Source: Campylobacter sp. RM16187
GTDB lineage: Bacteria; Campylobacterota; Campylobacteria; Campylobacterales; Campylobacteraceae
Length of the DNA: 64,000 nucleotides
Reading direction: 5' to 3'
Assembly: GCF_025319965.1 (NCBI RefSeq)
Contig: NZ_CP012549.1
Span: forward strand, 186,001-250,000
The stretch's first letter is position 1. Each line of letters begins with the position of its first letter. A program made the position numbers and the translations under genes. The notes beneath the pieces are model-generated. The model saw only the letters and a list, made by a program, of their open reading frames with translations. It was not told the origin of the DNA and did no database searches. Positions 56,810 through 64,000 of the stretch are shown in pieces.

Positions 56810-57591
56810 TCTTTATCGATGTTCAAGGAACCTTGATAAGCGATAGCGATAAAAGCCTTATAAATGGAGCAAAAGAGCTTATAGATTTTTTAAATTTTAA
56901 AAAAATTCCATACGTAGTGATTACAAATAATACAAAATTTAGTAGTTTGGATTTTTTAAAAGAGTTGCGAGACAAAGGACTTGATATCAAAGATAAGGCG
57001 TATATAGATCCTTTTTGCGTTTTAAAAGATATTTTGCCCGCTTGTCAAGTAGCCGCCTTTGGCTCTGATAAATTTAAAAAGGTATTGCAAAATTTAGGAT
57101 ATGAGCTAGAGTTTTCAAATTTAGCCAAAGCTGTTTTGGTAGCGAGCGGGGATGATTTTAAATTTGATGAATTTAGCAATATGATAGAGATTTTACAAAG
57201 CGGCGCAAAATTAATTGCTATGAGCGAAACCAGCGTATATAAAAAAAATGACAAGAGCTATCCAGGTGTAGGTGCTATGGCCAAGATGCTAAACTATGCC
57301 ACAGGATGCGAATATAAGGTGGTTGGCAAGCCAAGCGAGGAGTTTTATAGGGTTGCTTTAAGGTTATTAAATTCGCAAGGCTTTAATGCAAATTTTAAAG
57401 ATGTTTTGATAATAAGTGATGATGCAAAGGGTGATTTAGTAGGTGCTAAAGAGCTTGGAATGAGGACTGCTCTGGTTTTAAGCGGTAAGGTTGATAGTGC
57501 CTTAAAGGCTGGAGTGGAGCCAAAATTTGTAGATAAAATTTACAAAGATGTAAGCCTATTTTTAAAGGAACTAGATGCAGAATATAAATGA
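56806..57591 (+). CDS. HAD-superfamily hydrolase (NagD-like)
   Basis: 261 residues. The first motif is FIDVQGTLI, with the second Asp replaced by Gln-Gly (D-V-Q), so the canonical DxD pair is incomplete; VVITNNTKFSS follows as motif II and VVGKPSEEFYRVAL and IISDDAKGDLVGA complete the NagD-type order. The missing second Asp may make it inactive or change its role. The start is TTG, overlapping lysA. Same place as in C. jejuni. Confidence 0.78.
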   Translation: MIFIDVQGTLISDSDKSLINGAKELIDFLNFKKIPYVVITNNTKFSSLDFLKELRDKGLDIKDKAYIDPFCVLKDILPACQVAAFGSDKFKKVLQNLGYELEFSNLAKAVLVASGDDFKFDEFSNMIEILQSGAKLIAMSETSVYKKNDKSYPGVGAMAKMLNYATGCEYKVVGKPSEEFYRVALRLLNSQGFNANFKDVLIISDDAKGDLVGAKELGMRTALVLSGKVDSALKAGVEPKFVDKIYKDVSLFLKELDAEYK

Positions 57592-58654
57592 TTTGCGAGA
57601 AGAAATCGACAAGATAGACGACGATATCTTAAAAAAACTAAATGAGAGAATGAGCTTTGTCAAAAAAATAGGCGAGTTAAAGCAAACTAGCGGTACTTCG
57701 ATATATCGTCCTGAGCGCGAGAGGGCGATATTAAACCGTCTTGAGAGCTTAAGCTCAAATATTTTAAATAAATCTGCAATCGAAGCTATTTATCTTGAAA
57801 TTTTTGCCGTAAGTAGAAATCTTGAAATGCCAGAAAAAGTCGCTTATCTAGGGCCTGAGGGCACATATACTCATCAAGCTGCCGAGAGTAGATTTGGTGC
57901 GATGAGTGCGTATTTACCGCTTGCCAGCATTGAGGCTGTTTTTACGAAGCTAAAACACAAAGAGGCTAAATACGGAGTAGTGCCTATAGAAAACAATACC
58001 GAAGGTGCGGTGGGAGCGACTTTAGATTGCCTTGGAAGATTTGAGAATATAAAGGTTGTTGCAGAGCTTTATATGGATATTCACCACTCTTTTGCAAGTG
58101 TTTGCGAAAATTTAAAGGATATTAAAAAGATATATTCGCATCCTCAAGGATACAATCAGTGCCGTAAATTTTTAGACGATCATTTGCTTTTAAATGCTGA
58201 GTTTATACCTACGAAATCCACTGCAGAGGCTGCTAAATTTGCAAGTGAGGATCCAAACTCTGCGGCAATTTGCTCTAAGATAGCGGCTAAACTTTATAAT
58301 GTGCCTATCTTGTTTGAGACTATTGAGGATAATATGGCAAATCGAACGAGATTTTTTATACTAAGCGATTTTAAAAACGAGCGTTCGACAAAGAATAAAA
58401 CTTCTATCTTAGCAAAGACAGATCATAGACCAGGAGGGCTTGCGGATCTGCTTACGGCATTTAGAGATGAGGGGATAAATCTAACTAGGTTGGAGAGTCG
58501 TCCTATAAAAGAGCGTGAATTTAAGACCGTCTTTTATATCGATTTTGAGGGGCATATCGATGATGAAAATGTCCAAAGAGCTATAGATAAAGCCAATAGT
58601 TTTGGAGACGAGATAGTTTGGCTAGGAAGCTACATACCAGGAGATCAAAGATGA
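57575..58654 (+). CDS. pheA: Bifunctional chorismate mutase / prephenate dehydratase
   Basis: 359 residues. AroQ-type chorismate mutase (about 1-85, [21 protein letters not shown]), prephenate dehydratase (about 90-265, [16 protein letters not shown] and NRTRFFIL) and an ACT domain (about 280-355, [23 protein letters not shown] with ESRP). Feedback inhibition by phenylalanine is expected through the ACT domain. Overlaps hisC by four bases (ATGA). Confidence 0.95.
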   Translation: MQNINDLREEIDKIDDDILKKLNERMSFVKKIGELKQTSGTSIYRPERERAILNRLESLSSNILNKSAIEAIYLEIFAVSRNLEMPEKVAYLGPEGTYTHQAAESRFGAMSAYLPLASIEAVFTKLKHKEAKYGVVPIENNTEGAVGATLDCLGRFENIKVVAELYMDIHHSFASVCENLKDIKKIYSHPQGYNQCRKFLDDHLLLNAEFIPTKSTAEAAKFASEDPNSAAICSKIAAKLYNVPILFETIEDNMANRTRFFILSDFKNERSTKNKTSILAKTDHRPGGLADLLTAFRDEGINLTRLESRPIKEREFKTVFYIDFEGHIDDENVQRAIDKANSFGDEIVWLGSYIPGDQR

Positions 58655-59751
58655 AATTTAACGATAAGTTGGCAAATTTAATAAATTATGAGGCTGGCAA
58701 GCCAATAGAGCTTGTTGTGCGTGAATTTGGCATAGCGCCAAAGGATGTAATTAAGCTAGCGAGTAACGAAAATCCTTTTGGAACAAGTCCAAGAGTTATT
58801 GAGGCGATAAAAAATTGTGCGCAAAATATGTATCTTTATCCTGATGATAGCTATTATGAGCTAAAAGAAGCCTTGTCGGCTAAATTTAACGTGAATACGA
58901 AAAATATAATAATAGGCTCCGGAAGCGATCAGGTGATAGAATTTGCGGTTCATGCCAAAGCAAATTCGAAAAATGCCGTATTGATGGCAGGAGCAACCTT
59001 TGCTATGTATGAAATTTACGCCAAGCATACCGGAGCAAAAATTTATAGAACTCAGGCTAAAGGGCATAATCTGGAGGATTTTTTAAAAGTTTATAATGAT
59101 AAAAAAGATGAAATTTCTATGATCTTTTTATGCTTGCCAAATAACCCTTTAGGAGAGTGTCTAAATAGAGATGATGTGTATGAATTTTTAGAGCAGATTG
59201 ATAAAGATGTGATGATTGTAATAGATGGCGCTTATAATGAATTTGCGAGATTTAAAGACAAAAATAAAGAAATTTGTCCTAAAGATTTGATAACTAAATT
59301 TAAAAATGCTATTTTTCTTGGTACTTTTTCTAAAGCTTACGGACTTGGAGGAATGCGCGTAGGATACGGAATAGCCGATGAATTTATAATAAATGAACTT
59401 GGCAAACTAAGAGCCCCTTTTAATATAACTACCCTTAGTCTAAAAGCGGCCATAGAAGCTCTTAAGGATCAGGAATTTGTAGATAAGACCGTAGAGGCTA
59501 ATTTTCAAGAGATGAAAAAATATGAAAAATTTGCAAAAGAGCATAATATAGAGTTTATTGATAGTTATACTAACTTTATAACTTATAACTTTGAGCGTGA
59601 AAATGCAAGCGAGATTGCCAAAAATCTGCTAAAAAAAGGTATAATTTTACGTGATTTGAAAAGTTACGGTATGAATTCAATTAGAATTACCATAGGTTTG
59701 CCAGAGCAAAACGATAGAGTTTTAGATGAATTAAGGAAAGCTATAAAATAA
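58651..59751 (+). CDS. hisC: Histidinol-phosphate aminotransferase
   Basis: 366 residues from the ATG at 58651; an in-frame start at 58618 lies inside pheA and is rejected. PLP lysine in [18 protein letters not shown], with [12 protein letters not shown] as the N-terminal signature. Histidine synthesis with hisIE elsewhere; placed after pheA it might also serve aromatic amino acids. Confidence 0.94.
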   Translation: MKFNDKLANLINYEAGKPIELVVREFGIAPKDVIKLASNENPFGTSPRVIEAIKNCAQNMYLYPDDSYYELKEALSAKFNVNTKNIIIGSGSDQVIEFAVHAKANSKNAVLMAGATFAMYEIYAKHTGAKIYRTQAKGHNLEDFLKVYNDKKDEISMIFLCLPNNPLGECLNRDDVYEFLEQIDKDVMIVIDGAYNEFARFKDKNKEICPKDLITKFKNAIFLGTFSKAYGLGGMRVGYGIADEFIINELGKLRAPFNITTLSLKAAIEALKDQEFVDKTVEANFQEMKKYEKFAKEHNIEFIDSYTNFITYNFERENASEIAKNLLKKGIILRDLKSYGMNSIRITIGLPEQNDRVLDELRKAIK

Positions 59752-59754
59752 AAT

Positions 59755-61449
59755 ATGGATTTTAAAACCGCATTTCAACAAATCGGACACATTTATCAGA
59801 GCCTCTCTATAAGACAGCGCATAGTTGCGGCAAGTTCTGTCGTGCTTGTGGTTGGATTTTTAGTCTTTTTAAGCATTTATAAGAGCTCTCAGACAAACTA
59901 TGACGGATATAGCGTTCTTTTTGAGAGTGTTAATCCTAGCGACTCGGCACTTATTATTCAGCAGCTTGAAAAAGACGGGGTTAAATATAAAATTTACAAT
60001 GAAGGCACTATTTTAGTCCCAAATCAAGATGTTTACAAAGAGAGAATTTCGATAGCATCCTTGGGTATTTTAAAGGATAATAAAGTAGGCTTTGAGATCT
60101 TTGACAAACAAGAATTCGGAGCTACCGACTCTGAACAAAAGGTAAAATTTCAAAGAGCTTTAGAGGGTGAGCTTGCTAGGACAATAGAGAGCCTAGCACC
60201 TATAGAAAAGGCTATGGTGCGCATAGCCATACCAAAAGAGACTCTATTTACAGAAAGAACTACTCCGCCTTCGGCTTCAATAGTATTAAATTTAAAAACC
60301 GGAAATAGCTTAAATTTAAAGCAGATTTCAGGTATTAAAAATTTAGTTTCGGCTGCGGTTGCAAATTTAAGCACTCAAAATGTAAAGATAGTAAATCAAG
60401 ATGGAATTCCTCTTGGCGAAGAGGATGGCGAATACGATAGCGATCAGATAAATCAGCAGATAAAATATAAAAGAGAGTCGGAAAACGCACTTGAGCAAAA
60501 GATTATAAACGTTCTTTCCCCTATAGTTGGAGGCACTCATAAAGTAGTAGCCAAGGTAACTATAGACTTTGATTTTGCCAGAAAAGATAGCGAGAGCGAG
60601 ACCTTTGATCCAAATTCTGTAGCAAGAAGCGAACAGAGCGTAGAAGAGAAGCGACAAGGCTCTAAAGAGCGCGAAGTCCAAGGGGTTCCTGGTGCTGTTA
60701 GCAATATAGGTCCGGTTGAAGGGATAGATGATAAAAAGCTTGAGGAGCAGTATTCTAAGAGCTCATCTACTACAAACTATGAAATTTCAAAAAAAGTTAT
60801 GCGTATCAAAGATCAATTCGCTACTATCAAGCGCTTAAGCGCTGCTGTAGTAGTGGATGGTAGATATGAGAATAAAAGAGATGAAAACGGAAATTTAACT
60901 AAAGAGATCGTATATACTCCTCTTACAAACGAGCAGTTAGATAAGATTAGTGCGCTTATAAAGCAATCGGTGGGATTTGATACAAATAGGGGTGATGAAG
61001 TAACTGTAAGTAACTTTGAATTCCAAAGACCTGGCACAGATACTCCTGCAAATAAAGTAAATTCGTTTTTTGATACCTATGTAAATCCTTTTATGCCTAT
61101 ATTTAAATATATATTTGTCGGAATTTTATTATTTATATTTTACAAAAAAGTCATCGTTCCGTTTATGGAAAAGATGCTTCAAAATATCAAAGAAGAAGAG
61201 CCTGACATGCAAGATGATATAGTAGATCTTGAGGATAGTGAGGATGCCTTAGAGAAATTTAAAGCAGCTAAGAAAAAGGTTGAAGAGCAGCTTGGAATCG
61301 GAAGTGATTTTAATGAAGATGAGCTTAGGTATGATGTGCTACTTGAGAAGATGAAGCTGATTATACAGGAGCGAAGTGAAGAGGTTTCTGTATTGCTTCA
61401 GGATATGGTTAAAAACGACTCTGACTTTAGTAACCGTAAGGACTTTTAA
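59755..61449 (+). CDS. fliF: Flagellar MS-ring protein FliF
   Basis: 564 residues. N-terminal membrane helix (about 25-43), large periplasmic ring-building domain (SVNPSDSALIIQQLEKDGVKY, NQDVYKERISIAS), C-terminal membrane helix (about 448-467) and a cytoplasmic FliG-binding tail. Base of the flagellar rotor and housing of the export gate. Starts three bases after hisC; fliG overlaps its stop as TAATG. Confidence 0.96.
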   Translation: MDFKTAFQQIGHIYQSLSIRQRIVAASSVVLVVGFLVFLSIYKSSQTNYDGYSVLFESVNPSDSALIIQQLEKDGVKYKIYNEGTILVPNQDVYKERISIASLGILKDNKVGFEIFDKQEFGATDSEQKVKFQRALEGELARTIESLAPIEKAMVRIAIPKETLFTERTTPPSASIVLNLKTGNSLNLKQISGIKNLVSAAVANLSTQNVKIVNQDGIPLGEEDGEYDSDQINQQIKYKRESENALEQKIINVLSPIVGGTHKVVAKVTIDFDFARKDSESETFDPNSVARSEQSVEEKRQGSKEREVQGVPGAVSNIGPVEGIDDKKLEEQYSKSSSTTNYEISKKVMRIKDQFATIKRLSAAVVVDGRYENKRDENGNLTKEIVYTPLTNEQLDKISALIKQSVGFDTNRGDEVTVSNFEFQRPGTDTPANKVNSFFDTYVNPFMPIFKYIFVGILLFIFYKKVIVPFMEKMLQNIKEEEPDMQDDIVDLEDSEDALEKFKAAKKKVEEQLGIGSDFNEDELRYDVLLEKMKLIIQERSEEVSVLLQDMVKNDSDFSNRKDF

Positions 61450-62480
61450 TGGCGACTAGCTTAACCGAACAACAAAAGATGACTTATGATGATCTCTCGA
61501 TGCCTGAAAAAGTTGCGATACTGCTTATACAGCTTGGAGAAGATGCTACCACTCTTTTATTTTCGCATATGGAAGTTGATGTTATCACTGAAATTTCAAG
61601 ATATATAGCGACTGCAAAAAGTGTTGATAAACAAGTAGCTGCAGCTGTTTTGGAGGAATTTTACGCTCTAATGCAGTCAAATCAATATATGAGAAGCGGT
61701 GGCTTAGAATATGCCAAAGAGATTCTTTATCGTACCTTTGGTCCTGAGACTGCACAAAAAATTCTTGACAAGCTTGCAAAAAGCATGGAGAGTTCAAAGA
61801 GTTTTGGATATCTAACTAAAATTAAACCTCAACAGCTTGCCGATTTTATTATGAAAGAGCATCCTCAAACTATCGCCTTGATTTTAGCTCATATGGATCC
61901 GACTAGTGCCGCCGAGACACTTTCATTTTTGTCGGACGAGCTTAGAAGCGAGGTTGTGATTAGAATGGCGAATTTGGGCGATATTAGCCCATCTGTGATC
62001 AAGCGTGTATCAACAGTGCTTGAAGGCAAGCTCGAAAGCCTTACTTCGTATAAGGTTGAAGTTGGCGGTCCAAGAGCCGTTGCGGAGGTGCTTAACCGTC
62101 TTGGTCAAAAGGCCTCAAAATCCACTATCGAATATATCGAGGATGTCGATGATAAGCTTGCCACTACTATTAAAGAGCTTATGTTTACGTTTGAAGATAT
62201 TAATACACTTAATCAAACAGCAATTAGAGAAATTCTTAAAAATGTCGACAAAAAGGATCTTATGATAGCCCTTAAGGGTTCTGGAGATGCACTTAAAGAG
62301 AAATTTATGGGTAGTATGTCTCAGCGCGCAAGCGAAGCGTTTAAAGAAGAGATGCAATACCTCGGAGCCGTTCGCGTAAAAGACGTAGAAGAGGCTCAGC
62401 GCCGCATAGTAGAGCAGGTGCAAGCCTTGGCTGATCAGGGAGTATTCCAAGTCGGTGAAGCAGAAGAGATGATAGAATGA
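61449..62480 (+). CDS. fliG: Flagellar motor switch protein FliG
   Basis: 343 residues. N-terminal FliF-binding part, middle armadillo domain (EHPQTIALILAHMDPTSAAETL, containing the EHPQ motif) and C-terminal torque domain with charged residues (LMFTFEDINTLNQTAIREIL). Couples stator to rotor. Overlaps fliF and fliH at both ends. Confidence 0.97.
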   Translation: MATSLTEQQKMTYDDLSMPEKVAILLIQLGEDATTLLFSHMEVDVITEISRYIATAKSVDKQVAAAVLEEFYALMQSNQYMRSGGLEYAKEILYRTFGPETAQKILDKLAKSMESSKSFGYLTKIKPQQLADFIMKEHPQTIALILAHMDPTSAAETLSFLSDELRSEVVIRMANLGDISPSVIKRVSTVLEGKLESLTSYKVEVGGPRAVAEVLNRLGQKASKSTIEYIEDVDDKLATTIKELMFTFEDINTLNQTAIREILKNVDKKDLMIALKGSGDALKEKFMGSMSQRASEAFKEEMQYLGAVRVKDVEEAQRRIVEQVQALADQGVFQVGEAEEMIE

Positions 62481-63301
62481 GAAGCAGCGTAATAACCAAC
62501 GAAGAGACTAAAAGCCATTTCGTAGAGAGCTATAGATTTAAGGTTTTAGGTCAAGAAAAAAAGGCGAATGATAGCCACGAAAATGAGCATGCAGACAAAA
62601 ATAATATCAATAGCGAAAATTCAAATATGGCTGATTTTGCTACAAATTTTGATCACTCTATAAAAAATAATCCGCAAATACCAATATCTCAAAATCCAAA
62701 AATAGAGTCAAATTTCGTAGAAGAGCTTTTAAAGCGCACGGATGAGCTTTCGGGAAATATCATAAAGCTTCAAATGCAGATAGAAAACCAAGAGAGCGAA
62801 TTTGCAAAGCGTCTAGAAAATGAGACTATAAGAGCTAAAGAGGAGGGTCTTAGGCAGGGTTTTGAAGATGCTAAGGCTAAATTTGAGAGTGAATTAAAAT
62901 CTCTTGAGTCAAGATATCTAAATTCGGTAGCGAAGCTAGATGGCGAAGTTGCTAAATTTGAGAATTTTCTAAGCTCAAGTGAAAACGAGCTCTCAAACAC
63001 GGCAATCGATATTGCAAAAGAGATTGTAAAAAAAGAGATTTCATCAAATTCTTCAAGTGTTGCTTATGCGCTTGCAAAATCTTTAATAAAAGAGCTTAAT
63101 GAGGCTAAAAGGCTGCAAATTAGAGTTAATATTAAAGATTTTGAGTTTTTAAAAGAGCATTTTGGCACCAGCGAAAATATAGAAATTTTAGCCGATGAGG
63201 CTATAAATGTCGGCGGTGTTATAGTTATGAGCGATGCCGGGAATCTTGATGGAACCATTGAGGCTAGGTTTGAAAAGATAAAAAGGATAGTTGGCGAATA
63301 G
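62477..63301 (+). CDS. fliH: Flagellar export regulator FliH
   Basis: 274 residues. An N-terminal low-complexity part, a long helical stretch (about 75-190) and a C-terminal domain (LAKSLIKELNEAKRLQIRVN, NVGGVIVMSDAGNLDGTIE) resembling the V/F-type peripheral-stalk fold. Binds the export ATPase FliI. Identification rests on place after fliG and C-terminal motifs, since FliH is poorly conserved. Three bases lie before dxs. Confidence 0.88.
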   Translation: MRSSVITNEETKSHFVESYRFKVLGQEKKANDSHENEHADKNNINSENSNMADFATNFDHSIKNNPQIPISQNPKIESNFVEELLKRTDELSGNIIKLQMQIENQESEFAKRLENETIRAKEEGLRQGFEDAKAKFESELKSLESRYLNSVAKLDGEVAKFENFLSSSENELSNTAIDIAKEIVKKEISSNSSSVAYALAKSLIKELNEAKRLQIRVNIKDFEFLKEHFGTSENIEILADEAINVGGVIVMSDAGNLDGTIEARFEKIKRIVGE

Positions 63302-63304
63302 TAT

Positions 63305-64000
63305 ATGAATGATATAAATTTAAAATCTATGAATATAGAAGAGCTTGAGGAGCTTTGTAATAAGATAAGAGGCAAAATTTTAGAGACAGTTAGTAAAAAT
63401 GGAGGGCATCTTAGCTCAAATATTGGTGCGGTTGAGCTTATAGTAGCTATGCACTATGTATTTGACAAAGAAAAAGACCCGTTTATCTTTGATGTTAGTC
63501 ATCAAAGCTATGCTCATAAGCTTCTAACAAATCGCTGGGATAACTTTGATAGTTTGCGTAAATTTGGCGGTATAAGCGGATATACTAAGCCAAATGAGAG
63601 TAAATATGACTATTTTATAGCAGGTCATAGCTCCACTTCAATATCTTTGGCCGTAGGTGCCGCAAAGGCTATAAGGCTTAAAAATGAAGATCGTTTGCCA
63701 GTCGTGCTAATAGGCGATGGCTCTATGAGTGCCGGAATGGCTTATGAGGCTTTAAATGAGCTTGGCGATAGAAAATATCCCTGTGTGATAATCCTAAACG
63801 ATAACGAGATGAGCATAAGTAAGCCTATAGGAGCGCTTAGTAAGTATTTAAGCCAGATGATGGCAGGACAACCTTATCAGAAATTTAAAAGCAGGGTTGA
63901 GAAATTTCTAAGCTATATGCCAGACGGTGCTGCGTATATGGCGCGCAGGATGGAGGAGGGTATCAGGCTTATAACTCCTGGGATGTTTTTTGAGGAGCTT
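63305..64000 (+). CDS. dxs: 1-deoxy-D-xylulose-5-phosphate synthase, 5' part
   Basis: 232 codons are visible and the gene runs off the window. ATG at 63305, three bases after the fliH stop. TPP enzyme of the isoprenoid MEP path. Visible motifs: GGHLSSNIGAVELIVAMHYVF, DVSHQSYAHKLL (the His contacting substrate), FIAGHSSTSISLAVG, and the TPP/Mg motif GDGSMSAGMAYEALN ... NDNEMSIS. Normal for the family so far. Confidence 0.95.
   Translation, partial: MNDINLKSMNIEELEELCNKIRGKILETVSKNGGHLSSNIGAVELIVAMHYVFDKEKDPFIFDVSHQSYAHKLLTNRWDNFDSLRKFGGISGYTKPNESKYDYFIAGHSSTSISLAVGAAKAIRLKNEDRLPVVLIGDGSMSAGMAYEALNELGDRKYPCVIILNDNEMSISKPIGALSKYLSQMMAGQPYQKFKSRVEKFLSYMPDGAAYMARRMEEGIRLITPGMFFEEL

Noticed and set aside
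1-64000. tRNA, rRNA, CRISPR, insertion sequence, integrase or attachment site
   Set aside because: No cloverleaf, rRNA segment, repeat-spacer series or transposase was seen on reading both strands; none is claimed. A dedicated tRNA scan could overturn this for short genes.
1-64000. Long poly-G or poly-C tracts of the kind used in Campylobacter phase variation
   Set aside because: The longest such runs noticed are five bases (for example at 9590-9594, 9603-9607 and 41098-41102); none is long enough to suggest slippage.

Overview
The window looks like the chromosome of a Campylobacter (Campylobacterota). It is AT-rich, densely packed, and full of the AAATTT-type words common in this genus. Most blocks keep the gene order I remember from C. 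jejuni: ilvE-SPFH; trxB-trxA-yraN-hom-aminotransferase-rlmB-rsmI-rpmE-rsmE-queD-queE-moaA; fabZ-lpxA-clpX-mreB-mreC-carB; cheV-cheA-cheW-serB-tal; and rplY-pth-lptF/G-lysA-HAD-pheA-hisC-fliF-fliG-fliH-dxs. An arylsulfate sulfotransferase, a DpnII-type restriction system, an autotransporter and a PilT/PilU-type ATPase fit a non-jejuni, perhaps oral or gut, species better. The species call is inference.

Layout. 1-5875 (+): a frameshifted arylsulfate sulfotransferase, then ilvE, an SPFH protein, hisIE and two tandem small membrane proteins. 5876-22089 (-): purF, dapB, trxB/trxA with an odd thioredoxin-like membrane protein between them, yraN, hom, an aminotransferase, a RodZ-like protein with a periplasmic partner, ribosome modification and L31 genes, queuosine genes queD/queE, moaA, a PilZ-like protein and mqnP. 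22184-33131 (+): a FAD oxidoreductase, miaA, queH, then a lipid/envelope run (fabZ, lpxA, clpX, mreB, mreC) and carB. 33142-35664 (+): a four-gene DpnII-type restriction cassette. 35749-38649 (+): a DMT transporter, a short YrdC-like protein and gdhA. 38697-41220 (-): an autotransporter. 41412-64000: a small membrane protein (+), tcdA and surE (-), then one long + block with lpxB, greA, argC, an LpxH-like phosphoesterase, chemotaxis genes, serB, tal, a PilT/PilU ATPase, rplY, pth, an LptF/G permease, amino-acid genes, fliF-fliG-fliH and the 5' part of dxs.

The most striking signal is in the autotransporter. Its only well-placed start (ATG at 41220 with an AAGGAG ribosome binding site) is separated from the 740-codon downstream frame by a perfect (AT)9 tract at 41156-41173, inside the signal-peptide coding region. 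As sequenced, the start frame ends after 35 codons. One more AT unit, or two fewer, would join the frames into about 840 residues with a normal signal peptide. This is the signature of a dinucleotide phase-variation switch, here in the OFF state.

Other points of interest are the DpnII cassette, which carries a HARE-HTH/nuclease-like protein and a DpnD-like protein; a likely unannotated RodZ; a CXXC-less thioredoxin-like protein preceded by a GC hairpin; and three single-base frameshifts within about 200 bases at the start of the sulfotransferase gene. I saw no tRNA, rRNA, CRISPR array, insertion sequence or replication origin. Outside coding regions no stretch exceeds 300 bases. Names and functions come from motif reading and memory of families; no database search was run.
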